From the NCBI GenBank assembly GCA_022777205.1, contig JALFGP010000027.1, positions 30,333-94,332 of the forward strand: 64,000 nt of DNA, in the 5' to 3' direction. Source of the stretch: Rikenellaceae bacterium (GTDB lineage: Bacteria > Bacteroidota > Bacteroidia > Bacteroidales > UBA932). The notes beneath the pieces are model-generated. The model was not told the DNA's origin, ran no database searches, and worked only from the letters and a program-made list of their open reading frames with translations. Both the position numbers and the translations under genes were made by a program. This document shows, piece after piece, positions 1 through 10,200 of the stretch; the stretch's first letter is position 1, and every line of letters begins with the position of its first letter.

Positions 1-2
1 GT

Positions 3-950
3 GCAGGCGCAATCGGAGTGACCCAGAATCTTGTCGATGCCTTCTTTATGAACAATGGACTTGTTCCTATCCTCGGGTATGACGGAAACGGCAATCCTGT
101 AATCAATGCCAATTCCGGCTACACCGAGACCGGCTATTCTACTCAGGACTACAAAGACGACACGAAATATTTCTATGCTGAGCAGGGTGCTGTAGAAGGA
201 CAGAAGACCAATCACGTCATTACGACCGCAGGTACCTACAATATGTATTGCAACCGTGAACCTCGCTTCTACATTTCCGTGCTCTACAATGAGCAGTACC
301 ACTGGGGCAAGGACAAGCACAAATCCTCCAACAAATTCACCGACTTCTTCTCCGGTGGACAGGACGGAGGTCCGAGTCACGATTCTCCGACTGCCGGCTA
401 CCTCGTCAGAAAGATGGTCGATCCGTCAGCCATCCCTTCTGACGGTTCTGGAAAATTCAAGACCCGTCACGGAGCAATCTACCGTCTTGCTGAGGCATAT
501 CTTTCATACGCGGAATGTCTGTTTGAGTACAGTGTCGCAAGGGGAACCCTCGGAGCCAACAAGAACGAGATATTTACATATATCAACAAAATCAGGGAGA
601 GGGCAGGCATTCCTCTCTACGGTAACGGTGTTGACGGGGACGGAGTTGCGATGATTCCGCTTTCGGACAATGAGAACGAACTGCGTGATCTGATTCACAG
701 GGAGAGAAGGGTCGAATTGAATTGTGAGGCAGGAAGCCGCTTCGATGACCTCCGTCGTTGGAAAGAGGCAGCAGATGTCCTTAACGGGCCTTTCTATGGA
801 ATGGATTCCCGTGCTACCAAAGCAAACAGGGATGAATATTACAAAAGAACCCAGTACCAGACCCGCCGTTTCATCAGCTATTGGTGGCCGATTCCTCAGG
901 ATGACATTGACAAGAACCTCAATCTCCGTCAGGTGCCGGGTTGGAGATAG
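3..950 (+). CDS. SusD/RagB family nutrient-binding outer membrane lipoprotein, C-terminal part (5' end outside window)
   Basis: Frame is open to the window edge (…AGAIGVTQNLV…). SusD C-terminal hallmarks: RRVELNCEAGSRFDDLRRWKEA, YWWPIPQDDIDKNLNLRQVPGW. Confidence 0.93.
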   Translation, partial: AGAIGVTQNLVDAFFMNNGLVPILGYDGNGNPVINANSGYTETGYSTQDYKDDTKYFYAEQGAVEGQKTNHVITTAGTYNMYCNREPRFYISVLYNEQYHWGKDKHKSSNKFTDFFSGGQDGGPSHDSPTAGYLVRKMVDPSAIPSDGSGKFKTRHGAIYRLAEAYLSYAECLFEYSVARGTLGANKNEIFTYINKIRERAGIPLYGNGVDGDGVAMIPLSDNENELRDLIHRERRVELNCEAGSRFDDLRRWKEAADVLNGPFYGMDSRATKANRDEYYKRTQYQTRRFISYWWPIPQDDIDKNLNLRQVPGWR

Positions 951-977
951 TAAATGGACAATTTGATTTTATTTAAT

Positions 978-2336
978 ATGAAACACGGATATATTTTGGG
1001 TTTTACGGCAGGTCTGCTTTCACTTGCTGCCTGCAACAAGGGAGGCTTCCCCGGACCGGACAGAAGTTTGTATGACGTTGTAGAGACAATGACTCTCGAA
1101 GCTTCATCCACCGAGATTGTACTTGATGCCGAGGCGCTGGATGAGGTCGCCCTGACACTGAACTGGACTCCTGCAAGGGAGATGTCCGATGACTATATAG
1201 TCACTTATGTGACCTACCTCGACATTGAGGGTAACGACTTTAGCAATGCCGTCCGTCAGGTTGAGGATGACGGGGTGTTCTGCAAGGAATACACTACCAG
1301 CCAGCTTCAGACCCTCCTTACGGAGAAATGGAACAAGAATTACTCACGCGCGGTGAGTATGGAGTTCAAGGTCATCGCTAAATGGGACGGCGGTGAGAAA
1401 TATGTTATGCCAGAGGTCAGGACAACAAGTTTCAGCGTCCGTCCGTACCGTCCTCTCACTTTTGATGCCGACAGGATCTATCTGTCGGGAGATGCCGTGA
1501 CCGGAACGACCAAAAAGGCAATCGGCAAGACGCCGGAGAATGAATACATCTATGCCGAGGAACTTTATCTCAAACCTGGAAAGCTTACTATTCCAATTGA
1601 ATATCAGGGGATAACCTCATACATTTGTCCTGAAGAGGGTGATGTTGACATTCCTGATGCTGACCAGGTCGACGGGAAACCTGCAGGAACAAAGGCTTAT
1701 CCTGCAACTGTCAAGGAACTGAAGGAGGGAGTTGAACTTCCTGCTTGGAATGTTCCGTCAGAGGGTTACTGGAGAGTAATCATTGACATTGAGAACAAGA
1801 CAGTCAAGTTCTTCTCTCCGAAGAACAGGCTTGAGCCTTTGAAAGTCGAGTTCGCATACGAGGGCAGGGACCCTGCATACTGGATTCTCACAAAGACTCT
1901 TCTTGCCGGCAATTACTACATCAACTCAATGACAGGTTGGGATAGCTGGAAAGGAAAAGCCTATCCGTTCCAGGCATCGAAGGTGGATCCGCAGATCATT
2001 TTCTGGCAGGGATCAACGTTCACAATGACCGATGGCTTCTGTATCAAGCTCGCCCAGGGACCTGCCGAGGTGGATAACATCCGTCAGGGAGAAGGTACGA
2101 CCGGGAACGACCCTAACAAGGACGGTGCAGGAATGACCTTCATCTCCAAAGTTATGGCATTTGTGCCTGCTGAACAACCGGGAGTCCCTGTGACAGCCGA
2201 CATTGAACTCAAGATGGGAGAATGGATCCCGACAGCGACCGCCGTTTCCAACAGAAAATGGAAACCTGCTGCAGGAGGAGTAAGGCTCAGCAGGATAACC
2301 ATTGATGCAAGAAACAATCTTATTCGTTTTGACTGA
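978..2336 (+). CDS. SusE-like outer membrane lipoprotein with SusF-like C-terminal glycan-binding domain
   Basis: Lipoprotein signal MKHGYILGFTAGLLSLAAC; directly after susD; SusE-type N-domain (LTLNWTPA); C-terminal GWDSWKG domain. ATG at 978 preferred over 954. Confidence 0.8.
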   Translation: MKHGYILGFTAGLLSLAACNKGGFPGPDRSLYDVVETMTLEASSTEIVLDAEALDEVALTLNWTPAREMSDDYIVTYVTYLDIEGNDFSNAVRQVEDDGVFCKEYTTSQLQTLLTEKWNKNYSRAVSMEFKVIAKWDGGEKYVMPEVRTTSFSVRPYRPLTFDADRIYLSGDAVTGTTKKAIGKTPENEYIYAEELYLKPGKLTIPIEYQGITSYICPEEGDVDIPDADQVDGKPAGTKAYPATVKELKEGVELPAWNVPSEGYWRVIIDIENKTVKFFSPKNRLEPLKVEFAYEGRDPAYWILTKTLLAGNYYINSMTGWDSWKGKAYPFQASKVDPQIIFWQGSTFTMTDGFCIKLAQGPAEVDNIRQGEGTTGNDPNKDGAGMTFISKVMAFVPAEQPGVPVTADIELKMGEWIPTATAVSNRKWKPAAGGVRLSRITIDARNNLIRFD

Positions 2337-2342
2337 TAGATT

Positions 2343-3929
2343 ATGCGATATACAGTAAAAAACAGTATCCTTTTGGTTGCGGCGGTAATCGTTTCCGCCT
2401 GCGCCTGCGCGAAAGAACCGGGTTCCCAGAATACTGGGAACCCCGGGGAAATCGCAGGCAATACCACTGTGAAAATCACTGCCGACAAGACATCAGTCCT
2501 GCGGAACCCTCTGACGGGGTGGGTGATGTATGTCTCCGGTACAGCCGATCCTTCTTATTTTGACACGAAAGTCAGTGTCCCGGATCTTGGCAAGGAAGTC
2601 TATGTCAGGGATTATGCTTCTGCCTGCTACATCAGGACCGGATGGAAGAATCTGAATCCTTCGAAAGGTAAATATGCGTGGGAAGATCCTTCCAGCAGCA
2701 TTTACAAATTGGTGAAAAGGGCTGAAGAGCTTGGACTGCCAATTGCGTTCCGCGTCGTTGTGGACGGAAGGGACCAGAGGGAAAACACTCCGCAGTTCGT
2801 ATTTGATGACGGAGCCGAATACTGGCTTTCGGACAGCAAATTTCCGGACAGAAAGACTCCTTTGGCAATCGATCCGATCTGGAGAAAGCACTATGAGACT
2901 TTTGTAAAGGCATTTGCTGAATATTTCAATGATCCGAAGAAAACAGCATTCATTGATGCTTATGGCCTTGGAAAATGGGGTGAAGGACACAATGTCTGCT
3001 ATGAGCAGAACAATGCCATCACCTCGAAGACTTCCGAGTACAAGGCTGAGACAATGCGCTGGATTACGAAACTCTATGCGGACAATTTCACAAAAGTTCC
3101 TCTCGTGATAAATTATCACCGTCAGATAGGACATCCTATCAGTGAGGGTAAGAACCCGCAGCCGGACAGCGAAACCGTCCTTCAGATAGCAATCGACAAC
3201 GGCTACTGTCTGCGTGCAGATTCATTCGGAATGAACAACCAGGATTGGGGCTATAATGACTGGGAGAAGGCTTATGTCCAGAAATGGCTGTACAAACTGC
3301 CTGTCCTTATGGAGGGAGGTTGGATCGTTTCCAGCCATTCTTACTGGAATGACCCTGCCGGTTATAGGAAAGGCCATCCTGAAGATGTCCGCAAGGGAGA
3401 ATTCGATTCCTCAATGGAGGCACACGTGAATATGATGGACTTCCGTGTCGGGGATGAGACGAAGAGCTGGTTCGAGAATGCCTACGAATACGTTGAGCGC
3501 TTCATCTCGGAAGGCGGTTACAGGCTCTATCCGACTCAGGTCTCTTTCCCGACCAAGGCGAAATTTGGAGACAAAGTCACCATTGCCCACAGTTGGGCCA
3601 ATCTGGGATGGGGCTTCTGTCCTGTGAATCTCCCGCAGTGGAACTACAAATTCAGGGTTGCAGTCGCTCTTCTTGACAGCAACGACAATCCTGTCAAGAT
3701 TTTCGTGGATGAGCAGACTGATCTGTCGCAGTGGCTCAAGGGCAATATCACTTCCTACAAGACCGAAGTGGAGATGAAGGGAGTGGCTGTCGGAGGCTAT
3801 TCCTGGGCAGTTGGCATAGTTGACACCACACGTGACAATGAAATAGGAATCCGTCTTGCAGCAGCATCGAAGTACCAGACTGAATCCGGTTGGGTACGTG
3901 TCGGGACGGTTTCAGTTTCAGCAAGATAA
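2343..3929 (+). CDS. DUF4832-like putative glycoside hydrolase lipoprotein
   Basis: Lipobox ACACAKEPG; NPLTGW motif near the N-terminus and TIM-barrel-like DAYGLGKWGEGH; Ig-like C-terminus. Confidence 0.6.
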   Translation: MRYTVKNSILLVAAVIVSACACAKEPGSQNTGNPGEIAGNTTVKITADKTSVLRNPLTGWVMYVSGTADPSYFDTKVSVPDLGKEVYVRDYASACYIRTGWKNLNPSKGKYAWEDPSSSIYKLVKRAEELGLPIAFRVVVDGRDQRENTPQFVFDDGAEYWLSDSKFPDRKTPLAIDPIWRKHYETFVKAFAEYFNDPKKTAFIDAYGLGKWGEGHNVCYEQNNAITSKTSEYKAETMRWITKLYADNFTKVPLVINYHRQIGHPISEGKNPQPDSETVLQIAIDNGYCLRADSFGMNNQDWGYNDWEKAYVQKWLYKLPVLMEGGWIVSSHSYWNDPAGYRKGHPEDVRKGEFDSSMEAHVNMMDFRVGDETKSWFENAYEYVERFISEGGYRLYPTQVSFPTKAKFGDKVTIAHSWANLGWGFCPVNLPQWNYKFRVAVALLDSNDNPVKIFVDEQTDLSQWLKGNITSYKTEVEMKGVAVGGYSWAVGIVDTTRDNEIGIRLAAASKYQTESGWVRVGTVSVSAR

Positions 3930-3960
3930 ATAAGAACATATTTAATAAAACATAAAACTG

Positions 3961-6051
3961 ATGAAAAAGAATTTCGTAAGATTCGCTTCGGCGATTGCCA
4001 TCCTTTCTCTCGGAGTGGCCTGTACGGACCTCTCCGGTGTGGAGGAAAGAATTGAGACCCTTGAGACCCAGATGGCCGCAATGGCAAATCAGCTCAATGC
4101 ATTCAATGCAAATATAAGGGCACTTGAGGACTTTACCCAGTCGGGACAGACTGTAAAGGACATTGTCAAGAACGGGAATGTCTATACCATTACCCTTGGA
4201 AACGGTACTGTACACAACATAACAATTGAGAATGGACCTGTACAACTCAATGTCTCAATTGATTCAGAAGGCTACTGGACAATCGACGGAAGCCGCATCA
4301 AGGATGCGAGCGGCAATCCTGTGAAGGCCCTGGGCGAGAAAGGCGACAAGGGTGAGAACGGTTCCAACGGACAGGACGGAGCCAACGGAAAGGATGGAAA
4401 GACTCCGATCTTCGGCGTTGATTCAGAAGGTTACTGGACCATCAAATATTCAGAGACCGAAACTCCTGCAAGGGTGACCGACGAGAACGGAAATCCTGTC
4501 AAGGCTGTCGGTTCATCATCTTCCACAGGTGAACCTTCCACAGGAAGCTGCCTGTTCAAGAGTGTTTCCGTTGAGAACGGATACCTTGTGATTGTTCTCA
4601 ATTCAACTCCTGACCAGACCTACAGACTCCCGATTGAGGCTGGTTTCCGCATTTCAGTGAGCAAGGATTTCATCGCAGTACTGCCGGGACAGAGCGTTGA
4701 CGTACCTTTCGAGGTGATTGGGAAAGATGCCACAACTCACGTTTTCGTTGAAGCTCAGGGTTACACTGCAACTCTCGGGGATGGCGTGGTTACTGTCACT
4801 GCTCCCGATCCGCTTCCTGAAACAGGTTACCTCATCATCAAGGCCATCAGGAATTCCGATTCTTCTACAAAGGCCGTTTATCTCACTTTCGAGAGTGGGG
4901 AACTTACTTTTGTGTATGATGCAAAAACCGTCCTCAGCGAAGGTGGCAAAGTCACAATCCCCGTCAGCGCAAACGTTGACTACACTGTGAATATTCCTGA
5001 AACCGCTGCTTCCTGGATTCATCTTGCCGGATCGACAAAGGCTCTTGTTTCGTCAACAATCGAACTCATCATCGACGGGAACACCGGTGAGCAGCGTGCT
5101 GCAACTGTCAGCATAGTTCCGTCACTTGGAGAGACGAAAAACATTCAGATTGTTCAGGCAGGTGCCGGCGAGGCAGTCTTCAATCAGGTTGACCTTGCAA
5201 CCGTAGCATCATTCTCTCTTTCAGGAACTTCTCTTGATGCTCCAGCTGCCCTTGCACAGACAGTTGAGAATAAGGATGTGTTCGCATTCTATTCTACCTT
5301 GAAAGCCGGTAAACTCTATGTCGAGATGTTCGATGCCGAGAGCAAATCCCTCGGTTCCATCATCCCTGCATCCGGAACAGACATCAATGCCGGCAATGCT
5401 TCAGAATTCAAACAGGATTTTGTCGGCAACGGCGCCTGGGAGATTCCTGCAGAAGGAACCTACCGTGTTGTTCTCAACCGTGCGGCAAAGACAATCTCAT
5501 TTTACGATGAAGCTACCGATTTGCAGCCTTTGACAGTGAAATTCGCTTATGAGAACGGTACATCGTGGTACCTCACCAAGACCCTTGTTCCTGGTACTTT
5601 CTATGTCAGCACCAACAGCGGATGGGACAGCTGGAAAGGCAGAAAATACACTTTCCTGGCTTCAGCGGCAGACCCTCAGGTGTTCTACTGGGAAGGCGAG
5701 TGCGCCATCGACGGAGATGGGGATCCGAAGCAGGTCAGCTTCAAGATTGCTCAGAGCAAGGCCGACGTTGATTTGATTGAGGCCGGTACTGGAACAGGTG
5801 GTGCAGATCCTAACACCCAGTCAGGAATGAACTTCATTTCGAAATCATACGCATTTGCTCCGGCAGATGCTGATGGAACTGCACTTTCAACTGACGCAGA
5901 ACTGATTGTGAATGAGTGGTTGCCTTGCGCAGGTGCAGTCAGCAACAAGAGGTGGGTTCTTGCAAAGGGCTCGAAAGTCAATGTCATCCGGTTCATAATC
6001 GACGCGAGGAATATGAGAGTCCGCTTTGATGTTGAAGAAACAGCTGAATAA
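3961..6051 (+). CDS. Surface lipoprotein: DUF4988-like coiled coil, collagen-like Gly-X-Y stretch, BACON domain, SusF-like C-terminal domain
   Basis: Lipobox SLGVACTD; GEKGDKGENGSNGQDGANGKDGK; repeated DSEGYWTI…GNPVKA units; BACON-like segment; C-terminus homologous to that of 978..2336. Confidence 0.75.
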   Translation: MKKNFVRFASAIAILSLGVACTDLSGVEERIETLETQMAAMANQLNAFNANIRALEDFTQSGQTVKDIVKNGNVYTITLGNGTVHNITIENGPVQLNVSIDSEGYWTIDGSRIKDASGNPVKALGEKGDKGENGSNGQDGANGKDGKTPIFGVDSEGYWTIKYSETETPARVTDENGNPVKAVGSSSSTGEPSTGSCLFKSVSVENGYLVIVLNSTPDQTYRLPIEAGFRISVSKDFIAVLPGQSVDVPFEVIGKDATTHVFVEAQGYTATLGDGVVTVTAPDPLPETGYLIIKAIRNSDSSTKAVYLTFESGELTFVYDAKTVLSEGGKVTIPVSANVDYTVNIPETAASWIHLAGSTKALVSSTIELIIDGNTGEQRAATVSIVPSLGETKNIQIVQAGAGEAVFNQVDLATVASFSLSGTSLDAPAALAQTVENKDVFAFYSTLKAGKLYVEMFDAESKSLGSIIPASGTDINAGNASEFKQDFVGNGAWEIPAEGTYRVVLNRAAKTISFYDEATDLQPLTVKFAYENGTSWYLTKTLVPGTFYVSTNSGWDSWKGRKYTFLASAADPQVFYWEGECAIDGDGDPKQVSFKIAQSKADVDLIEAGTGTGGADPNTQSGMNFISKSYAFAPADADGTALSTDAELIVNEWLPCAGAVSNKRWVLAKGSKVNVIRFIIDARNMRVRFDVEETAE

Positions 6052-7205
6052 TGACTGGAAAAAATATATTAAAATCCTTGGCACAGGCGTTGCTTGCATT
6101 CATTCTTATGTTTGCATCCGGCACAGCCTGTGCCAAGATTGATCCCTACAGGGGACTTTCTCTTGAACTGTCCGAAGTCTCTGAAAACCTGACTGTAGGA
6201 CAGACAGCCCGAATTGAGGCCGAAGTCAGGGGCGACAATGCCTCTTCTGTAAAAACGACAATCAAATGGCAGTCCCTCAATCCGACTGTCCTTTCTCTCA
6301 ATTCAGAAGGAAACACCGCGACCGTAAAGGCCCTCAAGGGCGGTGTCGCTTCCATTCGAGTTTCCGTCGCTGAATGCGAAAATCTCAACCAAAAACTGAC
6401 CTTCAAAATCAAGGAGGAAGGCGACGGAATTCTCCGCATCCTGGCAATAGGAAACAGCTTCTCCCAGGATGCCGTGGAGCAGTATCTCTATGAACTGTTT
6501 GCAACCAGCGGACAGAAGGTAATCATCGGAAACCTCTACATAGGAGGATGCAGCCTTGAGAAGCACTACAACAACATTATGGGTGACAAGGCTGCATACG
6601 AATACAGAAAGGTGGTCAATGGCCAGAAGACCAATCTCTCGGGCGTGAAGATTTCAACGGTGCTGGAGGAGGAACCGTGGGATTATGTGAGCATCCAGCA
6701 GGTAAGCGGCCTTTCGGGGCAGTACGAGACCTGCACACCTTATCTCCCGGAAATATTGAACTATGTCCGTTCACATTCGAAATTCGACGTGAAACTCATC
6801 TGGCATTCCACCTGGGCATACTCCAAGGACTCGACCCACGGTGATTTTCCGAAATACAACAAGGACCAGATGACGATGTACAATGCGATTGTCGAAGTAG
6901 GGCAGAAAGTTATGGCTAATACATCATATTCTTTCGACCTTCTGGTTCCTTCCGGTACGGCAATCCAGAATGGAAGAACCTCGTCTCTGGGTGACACCTT
7001 CAACAGGGACGGTTATCATCTGGAGGTCAATTACGGAAGATACACCGCCGCCTGCACCTGGTTCGAGGCAATTTCAGGCAAGAATGTAGAAGATGTGTCA
7101 TACGCTCCTTCAACTGTAAGCGAGGCCAATGCACGGATTGCCCGTGCAGCCGCCCACAGGGCAGTTGCCTCACCTTATTCAGTAACTGAGCTGACGGGAT
7201 TCTGA
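6051..7205 (+). CDS. Big2-like domain plus DUF4886 (SGNH-like) putative hydrolase lipoprotein
   Basis: ILAIGNSFSQDAVEQYLYEL block and RDGYHLEVNYGRYTAACTWFEAI; N-terminal Big2-like repeat; ATG overlaps the upstream TAA. Confidence 0.75.
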   Translation: MTGKNILKSLAQALLAFILMFASGTACAKIDPYRGLSLELSEVSENLTVGQTARIEAEVRGDNASSVKTTIKWQSLNPTVLSLNSEGNTATVKALKGGVASIRVSVAECENLNQKLTFKIKEEGDGILRILAIGNSFSQDAVEQYLYELFATSGQKVIIGNLYIGGCSLEKHYNNIMGDKAAYEYRKVVNGQKTNLSGVKISTVLEEEPWDYVSIQQVSGLSGQYETCTPYLPEILNYVRSHSKFDVKLIWHSTWAYSKDSTHGDFPKYNKDQMTMYNAIVEVGQKVMANTSYSFDLLVPSGTAIQNGRTSSLGDTFNRDGYHLEVNYGRYTAACTWFEAISGKNVEDVSYAPSTVSEANARIARAAAHRAVASPYSVTELTGF

Positions 7206-7268
7206 CATTGATGAAACTCAAACCTGAATTTTGTCGTCCTCAAGCATACTAAAAAATTGAATACATAT

Positions 7269-10200
7269 ATGAAATTTATTCATCTATTTACAGGAATATT
7301 CTTGATTTTCTCAATAACCGCCTCTGCCCAACACCGGCTCACCCCTGAGGACGAGGCGCGTGCGAAGGAACTGGTCAGCAGGATGACCATTGAGGAGAAA
7401 ATCGATTATATCGGTGGACTGAAGTCATTTTATATCAGGGCAATCCCACGGTTGGGAATACCTCAGATCAGGATGGCGGACGGTCCTTGCGGTGTGAGGA
7501 ACAACACCAAAAGCACCCTGTACCCGTGCGGTATATGCTCGGCGGCATCCTGGAACCGTGATGCGGTTGAGGCTCTTGGGCACGGACTGGGGGCTGACGC
7601 GAAGGCAAGGGGTGTTGACATAATGCTCGGTCCGGGGGTGAACATCTACCGTTCGCCTTTGTGCGGCAGGAATTATGAATATTTCGGTGAAGACCCTTAC
7701 CTTGCTTCGGAAGTGGCGAAGCACTATATCCTCGGAATGCAGGATGAGGGAGTGATGGCGACAGTCAAGCATTTTGCCGCCAACAACCAGGAATATGCCC
7801 GCCACACCGTCAGTTCCGATGTCGATGAAAGGACTTTGAATGAAATATATTTCCCTGCATTCCGCAAGGCGGTCCACGAGGCAGGCGTCGGTGCGGTGAT
7901 GGACAGTTACAATCCGGTGAACGGGGTTCACGCGACTGAGAATGCCTGGATGAACATTGATGTCCTCCGCAATCAGTGGGGTTTCAAGGGAATATTGATG
8001 TCCGACTGGACTTCTACCTATTCCACTGTCGGAATTGCAAACGGAGGGCTTGACCTTGAGATGCCGAAGGGAGTCTTTTTTACACAGGAAAGGCTCAAGG
8101 CTGCCATTGAAAACGGGACTGTCAGAGAGGAGGACATCGACTTGAAAGTTCAGCACATCCTCCAGACACTCATTTCATTCGGGATGCTGGATGCGCAGAA
8201 ACCCGAAGTGAACGATCTCGATGAAAGGCAGGAATCCCGGGATGCAGCCCTTCAGGTTGCCAGGGAAGGCATCGTGCTTTTGAAAAATGAAGGCAGTCTT
8301 CCAATGGCCAAAAGGGGAAAGATTCTTGTCATGGGCCCGAATGCCGACCGCATTGCGACAGGAGGCGGAAGCGGGTTTGTGACTCCGATTTCTTCTGTTT
8401 CAGTGTATCAGGGACTTGTTGATGCAAAGGGTGCGAAGAATGTGAAACTTCTCTCGGAAGACATGCTCTACAAGGACATATATTCCGAAATATTTACTGA
8501 TGAGACATTCTCTGCCCGGGGCTTCAAGGCGGCATATTACCCCAACAAGAAGTTCGAGGGCGAGCCTGTGATGGAAAGGATTGACGGTAGGATTGACTTC
8601 CATTGGAAATATTCATCCCCTTGCGAAGGACTTCCTGATGACGGTTTCTGTGCCCGATGGGAAGGTGTTTACAAGCCTGCCCAGGACGGGACCCTGCGTT
8701 TCAGAATGAGCGGGGACGACGGCTACAGGATTATCGTGAACGGGAAACAAATCGGCGGCGACTGGGGCAACCATTCGCTTTCCTCAAAATCCGCCTTTAT
8801 GGATGTGAAGGCAGGACAGACCTATAATTTCCGTTTTGAGTATTTTGAGAATGTCGGGGAGGCGACGGTCATTCTTGAGGCCGGGATGATGGACAGCGCG
8901 ATGATGTATGCTGCCTTGAAGAATGCGACGGCAGTCGTCTATTGCGCCGGTTTCGACAGCGACATTGAAGGAGAGGGATTCGACAGGGGATTCGCCCTTC
9001 CGCAAGACCAGAGGCGTGTTATCGGGATGCTCTCCGAAGCCCATCCGAATGTAAATGTGGTGCTGAATGCAGGCGGGGCAGTTGATTTCAGAGGCTGGTC
9101 CGAGGATGTGGAGTCCGTCCTTTTGGCCTGGTATCCGGGACAGGAAGGCGGAACGGCCGTTGCGGACATTCTGACGGGAAAGATTTCTCCGAGCGGGAAA
9201 CTTCCGATTTCAATGGAAAATGACTGGAACGACAATCCTGTCCGGAACAGCTACTACGAGAATGCAAAGCAGCAGAAGCACGTGGAGTACACAGAAGGTA
9301 TTTTTGTCGGCTACAGGGGATATGACCGCAGCGGCAAGACTCCGCGCTATCCTTTCGGCTACGGCCTTTCATACTCTTCATTCGGCTACTCGGATTTGAA
9401 GGTGGAAGTCCTTCCTGACGGGAATGTGAAGGTCGGAGTGACTCTCACCAACACGGGAAAGATGGATGCCGCTGAAGTGGTCCAGGTCTATGTCAAGGAC
9501 TGCGAGGCTTCTGTAGTGCGCCCGGAAAAGGAACTCAAGGGCTTCAGCAAGATTTTCCTGCGAAAGGGTGAAACCGCGACAGTTTCGCTCCTCCTGAAAC
9601 CGGAAGACTTTGCATTCTACGATGTTGACATTAAGGATTTCAGGGTTGAGCCGGGCGAGTTCGTCATCTATGCCGGAGGCTCTTCCGCTGATCTGCCTCT
9701 GTCGGAAAGGATTTCATATTCATATAATTGCAGGGAAGTGTCTGAACCTGCCGCCGTGGCAGAGGGGACTGTTCCTTTTATGACGAACATATATGGAAGG
9801 AAACATACGTCCCTGAACGGAAAATGGAACGCCTTCACTGACCTCTACGACCAGGGACGGAAAATGGAGGTTTACAAGAACCGCAAGCCACAGGACGGGA
9901 CACAGTTCTTTGAATATTCATTCGAGGGCGGAATGCGTCTGGATGTCCCCGGGGACTGGAACTCCCAATCTCCGGAGTTGAAATACTACGAAGGGACGAT
10001 GTGGTACGCCCGCCATTTTGATGCTCCTGCGGTTTCGGAGCGCGACTTTCTTTACTTCGGGGCCGTCAGCTATAGGTGCAGGGTCTATCTCAACGGGGAA
10101 TTCATTGCGGAGCACGAAGGTGGTTTCACTCCTTTCCAGGTTGAGGTGACTGGGAAACTGAAGGAGAAAGACAATTTCCTCTGCATCGAGGTGAGCAACC

